The notes under the pieces are model-generated. The model did no database searches and had not been told where the DNA came from. It was given only the letters and a program-made list of their open reading frames with translations. A stretch of 22,743 nt of DNA from Limiplasma sp045538465 (lineage in GTDB: Bacteria > Bacillota > Clostridia > Christensenellales > Aristaeellaceae). Of this stretch, positions 13,379-21,213 are shown one piece after another. A program made the translations under genes and the position numbers. The stretch is taken from contig JAZSRK010000049.1 of assembly GCA_045538465.1 (NCBI GenBank), positions 1-22,743 on the forward strand, written 5' to 3'. Numbering within the stretch: the first letter of the stretch is position 1; each line of letters opens with the position of its first letter.

Positions 13379-13461
13379 GCAGGGGCGCTGCCCCTGCACC
13401 CCGCTAAAGGGTTTTCAACCCTTTAGAATCCCTCTATCTGTGCCCATTTCATGAGCACAGA
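13379..13461. repeat. Array of three hairpins after the GH13 gene
   Basis: Three perfect or near-perfect hairpins follow one another: GCAGGGGC/GCCCCTGC with 3-base loop (13379-13397), CTAAAGGGTT/AACCCTTTAG with loop TTC (13404-13426), and TCTGTGC-CAT/ATG-GCACAGA (13437-13461). None has a classical T run. This looks like a repetitive intergenic palindromic unit; it probably also protects or ends the GH13 transcript. Confidence 0.65.
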
Positions 13462-13580
13462 AGAACTCGTTTCATAAAAAATGTATCACCACATGATCCG
13501 CATAAATCTTTTATCCCCCTGCGCCGTGAAACAGCGCCCCCGTCCCCCACTACTACACTCGAAAGGGAGGAAAATTGCAT
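13462..13580 (+). other. Upstream region of recF
   Basis: Contains GGGAGG (13565-13570), the recF ribosome binding site. I found no promoter with both good -35 and -10 boxes, so recF transcription start is unresolved. Confidence 0.3.
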
Positions 13581-14702
13581 ATGAAGTTTACCTCCCTGCG
13601 TTTGCAGCAGTTTCGGAACTATCCGTTTTTGGAGTTGAAGCCGGGTGAAGGGGTCACGGTGCTGTACGGGCCCAACGGCAGCGGCAAGACCAATCTGCTG
13701 GAGGCCATGCATTTATTGTCGCTGGGGCGCAGCCATCGCACAGCGCAGGATCAGGAGATGATCGCTGCGGGGCAGCATGTATCCATCGTGCATGGACAAA
13801 CAGCTCGGCTGGATGGCAACCATGAAGTGGAGGTACGGCTGTATCCTTTTGAGAAGCCTAAGAAGCGGGTGCTGCTATACGGCAAGCCTGCCCAGCGCAT
13901 CGCCGATCTGATGGGGCATGCCACGGTGGTAATGTTCTCGCCGGAGGACATCCGCATCGTGCGGGACGGCCCGGCTGCCCGGCGGCGCTTTGTGGATATG
14001 CAGCTAAGCCAGATCCGCCCCAGCTATGTAAAGGCGCTGAAAACCTACCTGAGTGCGCTGGAAAACCGCAACGCGCTATTAAAGCAGCAGAAGTTTACCA
14101 ATGCGGACGATTTTGAAAACGAGCTGGCAGCATGGGATGAGCAGCTGGCCGCCGCCGCTGCGCCCATCGTCAATACCCGGCGCTGGTTTTTGGAGGAGCT
14201 GAGCGGCTATGCGGCCCAGCAGTATGCGGATATTTCCGAAAATCCGGGCGAGCCGTTCGCCATCCGCTATACCGGGCCGCTGGCAGAAACCGATACCCCC
14301 TACCGGGATATGCTGGCCGGGCTGGAACGCACCCGCAAGGACGATATGCAGCGGATGTACACCCATTTCGGCCCCCACCGGGATGATGTAGCTATGACCT
14401 TGTATGGCAAAGAGCTGCGTGCCTTTGGCAGTCAGGGGCAGCTGCGCACCGCCGTGCTAAGCATGAAGCTGGGCGAGATCAACCTGATCGAAAACGAAAT
14501 GGGCGAACTGCCCACTTTGCTTTTGGATGATGTGTTCAGCGAATTGGATGTGCGCCGCCGCAGTGCGCTGCTTAAGGCCACTGAGCATTTGCAGACCTTC
14601 CTGAGCTGTACGGACAAGCTGGATGCCGCCGGGGCTCATGCGGAGTGCTTCCTTAGGGTGGAGCAGAACGAGCAGGGCGAAGCCAGCGTGCGGGAAGGAT
14701 AA
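13581..14702 (+). CDS. recF: DNA replication and repair protein RecF
   Basis: SMC-like ATPase that, with RecO and RecR, loads RecA onto gapped single-stranded DNA during repair and fork restart. The 373-residue length is normal. Walker A is GPNGSGKT (30-37), the ABC-type signature region is GSQGQLRTAVLSMKLGE (about 283-299), and Walker B is LLLDDVFSELD (about 311-321). The N-terminus MKFTSLRLQQFRNY is typical. ATG 13581 is taken as the start; a TTG six bases earlier is closer to GGGAGG and cannot be excluded. In many Firmicutes recF is beside dnaA-dnaN; here its neighbours are GH13 and a nucleotidyltransferase, so it has been moved. Confidence 0.96.
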   Translation: MKFTSLRLQQFRNYPFLELKPGEGVTVLYGPNGSGKTNLLEAMHLLSLGRSHRTAQDQEMIAAGQHVSIVHGQTARLDGNHEVEVRLYPFEKPKKRVLLYGKPAQRIADLMGHATVVMFSPEDIRIVRDGPAARRRFVDMQLSQIRPSYVKALKTYLSALENRNALLKQQKFTNADDFENELAAWDEQLAAAAAPIVNTRRWFLEELSGYAAQQYADISENPGEPFAIRYTGPLAETDTPYRDMLAGLERTRKDDMQRMYTHFGPHRDDVAMTLYGKELRAFGSQGQLRTAVLSMKLGEINLIENEMGELPTLLLDDVFSELDVRRRSALLKATEHLQTFLSCTDKLDAAGAHAECFLRVEQNEQGEASVREG

Positions 14703-14734
14703 GGCCAAGTGCAATAAAGTATCATACAGAAAGA

Positions 14735-15523
14735 ATGACAGATAACATCATGGAACATTCCAATGCCATTAGTGTTATAGAACGCTTTTCCCAGCTGTGT
14801 CAGGATACCTTCGGAGACAATCTGCTGGGGGTTTATTTGCATGGCTCGTTGGCCATGGGCTGTTTCCATCCTGCCAAAAGCGACCTCGATCTGCTGGTGG
14901 CGGTGGAAAGCGAGCCTACCGACGATGCCAAGCTGATTTTTATGCAGCAGGTGGTGGAGCTGAACAAAGAAGCGCCCGCCAAGGGGATCGAGATGAGTAT
15001 CGTCGCTCGGGCGGCGGTGATGCCCTTCCAGTACCCCACGCCCTTTGTGCTGCACTTCTCCCCCATGCACCTTGGCTGGTTCCAAAACGACCCGGCAGGC
15101 TATGTGGCGAACATGAAGGGCACCGACACGGATTTAGCCGCCCATGTGACCATCCTGCACCGGTACGGCAAGGTGCTACACGGTGCTCCCATCGATGCGA
15201 TTTTCGGGCAAGTGCCAAAGGCCGCCTATCTGGACAGCATCATGCAGGATACAGCCAATGCCCGGGAGGATATTCTGTCGGATCCCATCTATGTCACATT
15301 GAACCTGTGCCGGGTATTGGCCTATGTGCAGGAGGAAGCCGTGCTATCCAAGCGTGATGGCGGGCTATGGGGAACCAAACATGTGCCGGAGAAGTACCAC
15401 GCGTTGATCGGCGAGGCGCTTCGCTGCTATGCCACCAGCGAAACCATGCAGCCGGATGAGGCCATCGCCATCGGATTTGCGGAGGAAATGCTGGCTTCGA
15501 TCAAATGGTTTGGTGGGCAATGA
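14735..15523 (+). CDS. AadA-like nucleotidyltransferase (ANT(3'')/ANT(9) type, DUF4111 C-domain)
   Basis: A 262-residue protein laid out like the spectinomycin/streptomycin adenylyltransferases. The nucleotidyltransferase motif is LHGS (35-38) then KSDLDLL (48-54), matching the metal-binding G-S ... D-x-D. The helical C-terminal domain has YVTLNLCRVLAYVQEEAVLSK and a KYHALIGEALRCY segment, equivalent to LNLCRVL and the following helices of AadA. This family adenylates aminoglycosides using ATP; chromosomal members in Clostridia are mostly uncharacterised, so resistance is only possible. No good ribosome binding site precedes the ATG at 14735 (only AGAAAGA adjacent), and the ATG at 14750 is no better. 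No mobile element flanks it. Confidence 0.8.
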   Translation: MTDNIMEHSNAISVIERFSQLCQDTFGDNLLGVYLHGSLAMGCFHPAKSDLDLLVAVESEPTDDAKLIFMQQVVELNKEAPAKGIEMSIVARAAVMPFQYPTPFVLHFSPMHLGWFQNDPAGYVANMKGTDTDLAAHVTILHRYGKVLHGAPIDAIFGQVPKAAYLDSIMQDTANAREDILSDPIYVTLNLCRVLAYVQEEAVLSKRDGGLWGTKHVPEKYHALIGEALRCYATSETMQPDEAIAIGFAEEMLASIKWFGGQ

Positions 15524-15531
15524 AAACTTGA

Positions 15532-15648
15532 GCAACGGTTAAGGAGGACTTCGACAAGCGCATGGGCATGTCCGTCTACGATGTGCTGCCGGAGATCGGC
15601 CGCACCACGCTGCTTACGCCTCCGCCGTGGCAGCCGCCTGCAAAGTAA
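15532..15648 (+). pseudogene. Possible C-terminal coding remnant
   Basis: Directly after the nucleotidyltransferase an open frame of 38 codons reads ATVKEDFDKR then MGMSVYDVLPEIG and ends in the Pro-rich TPPPWQPPAK before TAA. It starts immediately after a stop codon, has gene-like codon use, and has no proper start; AAGGAGG at 15541-15547 is 14 bases before the ATG at 15562. It may be the 3' remnant of a deleted gene, or a short peptide gene of 28 residues. I do not recognise the protein. Confidence 0.35.
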
Positions 15649-15657
15649 GTAAAATAG

Positions 15658-15702
15658 AAACACATCATCTGCCCCAAAAGCGTTGGGAGAGGTGATGTGT
15701 TT
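15658..15702. terminator. Bidirectional terminator
   Basis: A 10-bp perfect outer stem AAACACATCA/TGATGTGTTT with additional inner pairing (CCCCAA/TTGGG) is followed by TTGATTTC on the plus strand. It lies between convergent transcripts and its arms end in TTT in both directions. Confidence 0.75.
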
Positions 15703-15709
15703 TTGATTT

Positions 15710-16468
15710 CTATTGTTTTTCGATGGTCGTCTGCTGAACAACACACTTCCCTAGCAGCGTGATCGCTTGTACAGGGCAGTGGTTTACGCATCGGTAGCAA
15801 AGGGTGCAGTGGTCTGCAGCTCGAGCCAATTTTCCATCCATCGTTATGTTTCCCGTTGGGCACAACCCAGCGCATTTGCCGCAACCGATGCAGGCAGCAG
15901 GGGCAATTTTCAGCTTGTTGCTATAAGTGCTGGTTCTATATCCGAACCAGAGCCGCTGTAACAAAAAGCCCGCTGCCCGAGAGAGCAGCCCCAACCCCTG
16001 TTGGGGATACTTTCCCCTGCGGATCGCTGCCCCTGCTTTTGCAAGTTTCTGACCAGCGGCCGCAACCAGTCGGCGATTTTTCTCCGGGGTACGTTTCAGC
16101 ACCCGCTCATCGGCAATGCTGTCAGGCATTTGCAGGTGCAACCCGCCAACGATCGTCGCGCCGTGCTTCTCCAGTTGCCGTGCCAATACGCCTGCGCCGT
16201 CTCCGCTGAACAATGCCATCGTAGCGATCACAAACACCTGCTTATCCTTCCAGAGTGGGGCATGAGTCTGCACAAATTCGCTTACCAACTTTGGCAGCGC
16301 ACTGTACTGCACCGGATAAGCAAACACCAGTTTTTCACAAGCAGCCAGCTTTTCCGCTGCCTGCGCATCCTCAATGGCAAAGGCATCTGCTGTGCAGCCG
16401 CATTCCTGCAAAAACCGTTCTGCCGCCCATTTGGAATTTCCTGTTCCGCTGAAATAAAGACCGATCAT
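15710..16468 (-). CDS. EFR1-type protein: flavodoxin-like domain fused to two [4Fe-4S] ferredoxin motifs
   Basis: A 252-residue electron-transfer protein. The N-terminal flavodoxin-like domain (about 1-150) starts IGLYFSGTGNSKW, with a phosphate-binding FSGTGN loop (6-11), and contains VFAYPVQYSALP. The C-terminal ferredoxin domain has two canonical clusters: Cys193, 196, 199, 203 and Cys221, 224, 227, 231. This combination is common in anaerobic Clostridia and is assumed to shuttle low-potential electrons between flavin and iron-sulfur centres; the partner is unknown. The binding site before ATG 16468 is a modest GAGGGG. It lies downstream of gdhA on the same strand but behind the gdhA terminator, so it probably needs its own promoter, which I could not identify. 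Confidence 0.9.
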   Translation of the reverse strand: MIGLYFSGTGNSKWAAERFLQECGCTADAFAIEDAQAAEKLAACEKLVFAYPVQYSALPKLVSEFVQTHAPLWKDKQVFVIATMALFSGDGAGVLARQLEKHGATIVGGLHLQMPDSIADERVLKRTPEKNRRLVAAAGQKLAKAGAAIRRGKYPQQGLGLLSRAAGFLLQRLWFGYRTSTYSNKLKIAPAACIGCGKCAGLCPTGNITMDGKLARAADHCTLCYRCVNHCPVQAITLLGKCVVQQTTIEKQ

Positions 16469-16494
16469 GCGAACCCCTCACCATTACGATCAAC

Positions 16495-16534
16495 AAAAAA
16501 GCAGTCCGTTGATGGGATCCCGTCAACGGACTGC
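16495..16534 (-). terminator. gdhA terminator
   Basis: On the minus strand a 12-bp perfect stem (GCAGTCCGTTGA/TCAACGGACTGC, arms 16501-16512 and 16523-16534) is followed by TTTTTT (16495-16500), beginning 17 bases after the gdhA stop. Its 10-base loop holds GGGATCCC. Confidence 0.9.
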
Positions 16535-16550
16535 CGGACTAACATTCGAA

Positions 16551-17897
16551 TTACACAGCACCCTGAGCCAGCATGGCATCTGCCACCTTGATGAAACCAG
16601 CGATGTTGGCGCCAGCGATCAGGTCGCCTTCCATGCCGTATTCCTTGGCAGCCTTGTAGGACTCGTTGTAGATGCCCTGCATGATCTGGTGCAGCTTGGC
16701 ATCCACTTCCTCGGAGGTCCAGCTGTAGCGCATGGAGTTCTGGCTCATTTCCAGACCGGAAACGGCTACGCCGCCAGCGTTGACAGCCTTGGAGGGAGCG
16801 ACCACGACGCCATTCTGCTTGAAGTACTCAACAGCATCGGCAGTGGTGGGCATGTTGGCAACTGCCACATAGTACTTGGTGCCGTTGGCAACGATGTTCT
16901 TGGCATCTTCCAAGCGCACTTCGTTCTGGGTGGCGCAAGGCATAGCCACGTCCACCTTCACTTCCCAAGGCTTCTTGCCAGCGTAGAAGGGCACGCCGAA
17001 CTTGTCGGCATAATCCTGCACCTTGTCGCGGCAGGAAGCGCGCATTTCGAGCAGATAGCCGATCTTCTCGGGGGTGTTGATGCCGTCAGCATCGTACACA
17101 TAGCCGTCGGGGCCGGAGATGGTGACCACCTTGCCGCCCAGCTCGGTCACCTTCAGAGCGGTACCCCAAGCAACGTTACCAAAGCCGGAAACAGCAAAGG
17201 TCTTGCCCTTGATATCCTCGCCGAAGGACTTGAGCATTTCCACCGTGTAGTACACAGCGCCGAAACCGGTGGCCTCGGGACGAATGAGGGAACCGCCGAA
17301 GGAGCGGCCCTTACCGGTGAGCACGCCGGTAAACTCGTTGCGCAGACGCTTATACTGGCCAAACAGGTAGCCAACTTCACGGGCACCCACGCCGATATCG
17401 CCAGCGGGCACGTCGGTGTCGGGGCCAATGTGCTTGGACAGCTCAGTCATGAAGCTCTGGCAGAAGCGCATCACTTCCATGTCGGACTTGCCCTTGGGAT
17501 CGAAGTCGGAACCGCCCTTGCCGCCGCCCATGGGCAGACCGGTCAGGGAGTTTTTGAAGGTCTGCTCAAAGCCCAGGAACTTGATAACAGACTCGTTTAC
17601 AGAGGGATGGAAGCGCAGGCCGCCCTTGTAGGGGCCGATGGCGCTGTTGAACTGGATACGGAAACCGCGGTTTACCTGCACCTTACCGTTATCATCGATC
17701 CACGGCACGCGGAACTTGATGATGCGCTCGGGCTCGACGATGCTCTCCAGCACGCCAGCTTCCACGTACTTGGGGCTCTTCTCGATGACGGGCTCCAGAG
17801 ACTCCAGAACCTCGGTAACAGCCTGAATGAATTCGGGCTCGTTGGGATTTCTCTTTTCAACTCTTTCAAGCAAGCCGATGAGATACTGATTCTTCAT
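16551..17897 (-). CDS. gdhA: Glutamate dehydrogenase (hexameric, 448 residues)
   Basis: Interconverts glutamate and 2-oxoglutarate plus ammonia in the cytosol, linking nitrogen assimilation or amino acid fermentation to carbon metabolism. The substrate-site lysines are Lys91 (GPYKGGLRF), Lys115 and Lys127 (PMGGGKGG), with catalytic Asp167 (PAGDIGVG), equivalent to Lys89, 113, 125 and Asp165 of Clostridium symbiosum. The nucleotide-binding motif is GFGNVAWG followed by TISGPDGYVYD, very like the NAD-dependent C. symbiosum enzyme, so NAD may be preferred; that is inference. ATG 17897 follows GGGAG about 10 bases upstream. Promoter at 18006-18034, leader hairpin at 17925-17977, terminator at 16495-16534. 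Confidence 0.96.
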   Translation of the reverse strand: MKNQYLIGLLERVEKRNPNEPEFIQAVTEVLESLEPVIEKSPKYVEAGVLESIVEPERIIKFRVPWIDDNGKVQVNRGFRIQFNSAIGPYKGGLRFHPSVNESVIKFLGFEQTFKNSLTGLPMGGGKGGSDFDPKGKSDMEVMRFCQSFMTELSKHIGPDTDVPAGDIGVGAREVGYLFGQYKRLRNEFTGVLTGKGRSFGGSLIRPEATGFGAVYYTVEMLKSFGEDIKGKTFAVSGFGNVAWGTALKVTELGGKVVTISGPDGYVYDADGINTPEKIGYLLEMRASCRDKVQDYADKFGVPFYAGKKPWEVKVDVAMPCATQNEVRLEDAKNIVANGTKYYVAVANMPTTADAVEYFKQNGVVVAPSKAVNAGGVAVSGLEMSQNSMRYSWTSEEVDAKLHQIMQGIYNESYKAAKEYGMEGDLIAGANIAGFIKVADAMLAQGAV

Positions 17898-17924
17898 AAT
17901 GCATTACTCCCATCCGAATAAATT

Positions 17925-17977
17925 AGCGTTCCCCAGAATGACGAATGACGAAGATGTGGAAACCGGGCTGGAACGCT
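17925..17977 (-). promoter_or_regulatory. Hairpin in the gdhA leader
   Basis: AGCGTTCC and GGAACGCT (arms 17925-17932 and 17970-17977) form a perfect 8-bp stem across a 37-base loop within the roughly 100-base untranslated leader. The loop contains two tandem ATGACGA copies (plus strand). It is not a terminator. It might regulate gdhA translation; it does not match a glutamine riboswitch that I know. Confidence 0.4.
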
Positions 17978-18005
17978 GTAAAATCAACCCTGTCAACCGA
18001 AAACG

Positions 18006-18034
18006 ATTTTACATTATCCATTTTTTGTTGTCAA
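18006..18034 (-). promoter_or_regulatory. gdhA promoter
   Basis: On the minus strand: perfect TTGACA (18029-18034), 17-base spacer, TAAAAT (18006-18011). A second TTGACA nearer the gene has no matching -10. Confidence 0.7.
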
Positions 18035-18269
18035 TGGGAACGGGGTCGATAACAGGCGTTTCCTCCGTACTTCTTTTGCATTTCTGGCTGCCAAAGCTTC
18101 CCAAAAGCGAGTTTTGCATAGGCTTCATTGCGTTGCTGTACGCACCCCCCACCAACACAAACGCCACCGGAACCCAGACCCTTGCGGCATCTGCGATCCG
18201 ATGGCGTTTGTATTCTTTTTTTCAAACGGCAGGCTGCTGGTTTTGCTTATGCACAGCAACCGCGCCGCA
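18035..18269. other. Gene-free stretch downstream of the importer operon
   Basis: No convincing gene on either strand. The only distinct structure is a hairpin at 18157-18211. Plus-strand reading frames crossing the region lack ribosome binding sites and run into the permease gene antisense. Confidence 0.4.
18157..18223 (+). terminator. Terminator-shaped hairpin on the plus strand
   Basis: ACAAACGCCA (18157-18166) pairs perfectly with TGGCGTTTGT (18202-18211), extended by CGGA/TCCG, and is followed by ATTCTTTTTTTC on the plus strand. No plus-strand gene is found upstream. On the minus strand, the direction of the importer operon, no T run follows. Confidence 0.5.
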
Positions 18270-19943
18270 TCAGACGATCTTTACCTTGCCCTTGGTAAGG
18301 CGGAATACGATCAGCAACGACAAGATGGTGGTTATCGTCAAAATGGTGGCCAGCGCTGCCGCTGTACCATCGCTCATACGGGTAACTTCCTGATAGATGG
18401 CGACGGCAATGGTGGAGGTGCGTCCGCTGTAGAGCATAATGGAGCTTGACAGCTCATTGATGCAGGTGATCCAGCTGAGCACCGCACCGCTCATAACGCC
18501 CGGCAGCATCATACGGGCAGTAACGGTAAAGAAAGTCTTCATGGGCGATACACCCAAGTTGATGGAAGCCTCTTCTACCGATGGATCCATCTGGTACAGG
18601 AAGGCGCTGCCCGAACGCACGGTATAGGGCAGTTTACGAATAACGTAGGAGATGATCATAATGGCAGCCGTACCCACCAGCACAATGGGTTTGCGGTTGA
18701 AAGCCACGATCAAACCAATGCCCAGTACGGAGCCGGGGATCACATACGGGAACATGATCATCGTATCGATGATGGCAGCGGCCTTGCCCTTCTTGCGCAC
18801 CAGCACATAGCTGACCAGAATGCCAACGATAATGATAAACACAATGGCGATGAGCGAGAACAGGTAGGTATTTTTAATGTTGGTACCCAACCGGCTCATA
18901 ATGGCCCGGTAGTTGTTCAGGTTGATGCCCTGCACCATACCGGAGAAACTGCGTTCCACAAAGCTCTGGCATACCACAACGAGCTGGGGCAGGAATGCGA
19001 GGAACACCACCAGATAGATGGGCGCAGAAGCGATGAAGCGCTTCCAGCCATGCAGCTGGGTCTCCTGCGGGGGACGCAGGGTGGACATGGTATAGTTCTT
19101 TTTATCCACCACCAACTTCTGTATGCTCAGCATCACCATGGAGCAAGCCACGATAATGACAGACAACGCAGAAGCCATGTAGGGGTTGACCGCACTTTCG
19201 GACATATACTCGTTATACACCAGCACCGGCAGTACAGTATACCCTTCGCCCAGCAGCATGGGGGTGCCGAAGTCTGCCAGACAGGTCATAAACACCATGA
19301 TGCAGCCTGCAAGAATGGAGGGCAGCACCACAGGCAGCGTGACCGTCATAATACGGCGCAGCTTATTCATGCCAAGGTTTTCGGCAGCTTCCTCCAGCGA
19401 AGCATCGATGGAGTTCATGGCACCGGAGGTATATAGGTATACATAGGGGAACAGATGCAGCGTAAATACGAAGATGATGCCGTCTCTGCCGTATATGGTA
19501 GGCGCCTCCCACCCAACGAGCGAAAACAGCCGTGCTACGATGCCATTTCGCCCCAGCAGGATGATCCAGCTGTATGCACCGATAAACGGAGGGCTCATCA
19601 GCGACATAATAATGAGGATATGCAGCAAGTTTTTGCCGGCTATGTTGTAGCGCGTCATCATATAGGCCATAAACACGCCTACAATGGCTGTAAACAACAT
19701 GGTAAAGGAACAGATGGTAAGCGAACGCAGCAGGGTCTTGTAATAATACGGGCGCTCGAAGAAGCGCTTGAAGTTATACAGCGTAAGCCCTTCTACCTTT
19801 TTGGAAAACACGCTCTTGGTAAGGATCGTGTAGAAAGGATACACAATAAACAAGCACAGCGCCGCTATTACAAACACCTTCACAAAGAACCAGAAATCCG
19901 GTCGAAATCGGGTTTTGGGGTTTCTGGGCAAGGTCTTGTTCAT
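18270..19943 (-). CDS. ABC importer permease, two fused permease domains (FbpB-like)
   Basis: A 557-residue inner-membrane protein of about 12 helices made of two BPD_transp_1 permease halves in one chain, as in ferric-iron permease FbpB. Each half has the cytoplasmic EAA coupling loop: EEAAENLGMNKLRRI in the first and EEASINLGVSPMKTF in the second. Both contact the ATPase. The ATG at 19943 overlaps the ATPase stop (ATGA, 19940-19943) and has GGAGG 10 bases upstream; a GTG at 19952 is too close to it. The architecture occurs in iron, phosphonate, thiamine and polyamine-like importers, so the solute stays open. Confidence 0.92.
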   Translation of the reverse strand: MNKTLPRNPKTRFRPDFWFFVKVFVIAALCLFIVYPFYTILTKSVFSKKVEGLTLYNFKRFFERPYYYKTLLRSLTICSFTMLFTAIVGVFMAYMMTRYNIAGKNLLHILIIMSLMSPPFIGAYSWIILLGRNGIVARLFSLVGWEAPTIYGRDGIIFVFTLHLFPYVYLYTSGAMNSIDASLEEAAENLGMNKLRRIMTVTLPVVLPSILAGCIMVFMTCLADFGTPMLLGEGYTVLPVLVYNEYMSESAVNPYMASALSVIIVACSMVMLSIQKLVVDKKNYTMSTLRPPQETQLHGWKRFIASAPIYLVVFLAFLPQLVVVCQSFVERSFSGMVQGINLNNYRAIMSRLGTNIKNTYLFSLIAIVFIIIVGILVSYVLVRKKGKAAAIIDTMIMFPYVIPGSVLGIGLIVAFNRKPIVLVGTAAIMIISYVIRKLPYTVRSGSAFLYQMDPSVEEASINLGVSPMKTFFTVTARMMLPGVMSGAVLSWITCINELSSSIMLYSGRTSTIAVAIYQEVTRMSDGTAAALATILTITTILSLLIVFRLTKGKVKIV

Positions 19944-21076
19944 TCTGCGCACACCTCCGCCTCTTCACCGGCAAAGAGGCTGATGCGCTCCGCATCCGGC
20001 CGCAGACCTTCCTCGCAGGAACCGTCATCCTCATAGAGTGCAATGCGGTTGGCATCAAAGCGGATAAACACGCTTTCACCTGCCTCGTGCACACCGGTGG
20101 TGTCCTTGGTATACTCGTTAATGATCAATGTCTGGCCGTCATCCAGCTCCACTTCGTACTCGATAAAATCGCCCAAGAAGGTGGAGAACAGCACTTTGCC
20201 CGGCATGCCTTCATCGCTGAAGAACAACTGCTCCGGTCTTGCAGAAATGCAGGCTTTGCCCGAGTAAGGCGCACGCAGCTTTACAGGGAAAGAAAGCTCG
20301 CCTTTGATGGTAACAGTCGCGTTTTCCGGCTGAGCACCATCCACGTCGCAGCTGATAAAGTTGCTAACGCCAATAAACCCTGCTACAAAGGGGTTCTGGG
20401 GGCGGGCATAGATCTCGGAAGGCGTGCCCAACTGCATAATTTTGCCATCCTTCATAACAGCAATGCGGTCGGAAATGGCCAGCGCCTCCTCTTGGTCGTG
20501 GGTAACGTAGATCGTGGTAATGCCCAACCGGCGCTGCAATTTCTTAATAATGGAGCGCATCTGTACACGCAGTTTCGCGTCCAGATTAGACAAGGGTTCA
20601 TCCATCAGCAAAACGCTGGGTTCGATAACGAAAGCACGGGCCAGCGCCACACGCTGCTGCTGACCGCCGGAAAGCTCGCTGGGTTTGCGCTTGGCCAATT
20701 TTTCGATCTGCACCAGTTCCAAGGCCTGCTGCACACGAGGGGCGATCTCCTTCTTGGGTACATGGCGAGCCTTGAGGCCATAAGCCACGTTTTCCTCAAC
20801 CGTCAAATGCGGAAAAATGGCGTAGTTCTGGAATACCATGCCGATATCCCTCTTATGGGCGGGCACATCGTTGATGCGATTTTCGCCAAAGTAGAAGTCG
20901 CCGCCCTCAATAGAGTTAAAACCGGCGATCATGCGCAGCAACGTGGTTTTGCCGCACCCAGACGGGCCCAGCAGCGTAAAAAACTCGCCCTGATGGATCG
21001 TCAGCGAAACATCGCTGAGGGCAGTAAAGCTGCCGTAGCGCTTAACTGCATTTTGGATGATGACTTCATTGCTCAT
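19940..21076 (-). CDS. ABC importer ATP-binding protein (FbpC/PotA type)
   Basis: A 378-residue ATPase that powers the importer. Walker A GPSGCGKTT (37-45), Q-loop Gln83, signature LSGGQQQRVALARA (135-148), Walker B VLLMDEP (155-161), D-loop SNLD, and switch His193 (VTHDQEEA) are all intact. The C-terminal part (about 245-378) is a TOBE-type regulatory domain (ISARPEQLFF, EYEVELDDGQTLII), as in FbpC/PotA. ATG 21076 begins MSNEVIIQNAVKRYGSF; a longer frame to 21136 covers the intergenic hairpin and is rejected. AAAGGAA is a weak binding site. It is coupled to the permease gene by a 4-base overlap and separated from the binding-protein gene by a terminator. Confidence 0.95.
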   Translation of the reverse strand: MSNEVIIQNAVKRYGSFTALSDVSLTIHQGEFFTLLGPSGCGKTTLLRMIAGFNSIEGGDFYFGENRINDVPAHKRDIGMVFQNYAIFPHLTVEENVAYGLKARHVPKKEIAPRVQQALELVQIEKLAKRKPSELSGGQQQRVALARAFVIEPSVLLMDEPLSNLDAKLRVQMRSIIKKLQRRLGITTIYVTHDQEEALAISDRIAVMKDGKIMQLGTPSEIYARPQNPFVAGFIGVSNFISCDVDGAQPENATVTIKGELSFPVKLRAPYSGKACISARPEQLFFSDEGMPGKVLFSTFLGDFIEYEVELDDGQTLIINEYTKDTTGVHEAGESVFIRFDANRIALYEDDGSCEEGLRPDAERISLFAGEEAEVCAE

Positions 21077-21097
21077 AGGTGGTCTGTTCCTTTCTTG

Positions 21098-21118
21098 CGG
21101 CGTGCTTCCTGCACGCCG
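21098..21118 (-). other. Hairpin before the ATPase ribosome binding site
   Basis: A perfect 8-bp stem CGGCGTGC/GCACGCCG with a 5-base loop lies just upstream of the AAAGGAA site, downstream of the internal terminator. It could stabilise the 5' end of processed mRNA or affect ATPase translation. Confidence 0.55.
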
Positions 21119-21159
21119 GGAATCGTTAGCCTGCATAAAAAGGCGCTGCCGTCTTTGCT

Positions 21160-21195
21160 AAAAAAGGGGGCTGCAAGCGATGGCTGGCAGCCCCC
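21160..21195 (-). terminator. Internal terminator between binding protein and ATPase genes
   Basis: A 9-bp G/C-rich stem GGGGGCTGC/GCAGCCCCC with a 12-base loop, followed on the minus strand by TTTTTT (21160-21165), starting 18 bases after the binding-protein stop. This is a strong intrinsic terminator. It implies more binding-protein mRNA than transporter mRNA, a common importer arrangement. Confidence 0.88.
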
Positions 21196-21213
21196 GGAGG
21201 TTACACGAAACGC

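Noticed and set aside
13575..13577. TTG start for recF
   Set aside because: Only 4 bases from the binding site; the ATG at 13581 gives the typical RecF N-terminus, though TTG is not fully excluded.
16467..17921. 484-codon open frame on the plus strand
   Set aside because: Antisense shadow of gdhA, which is unambiguous.
17899..18393. Plus-strand frame across the gdhA/importer gap
   Set aside because: No ribosome binding site, crosses the gdhA promoter and leader, and ends antisense to the permease gene.
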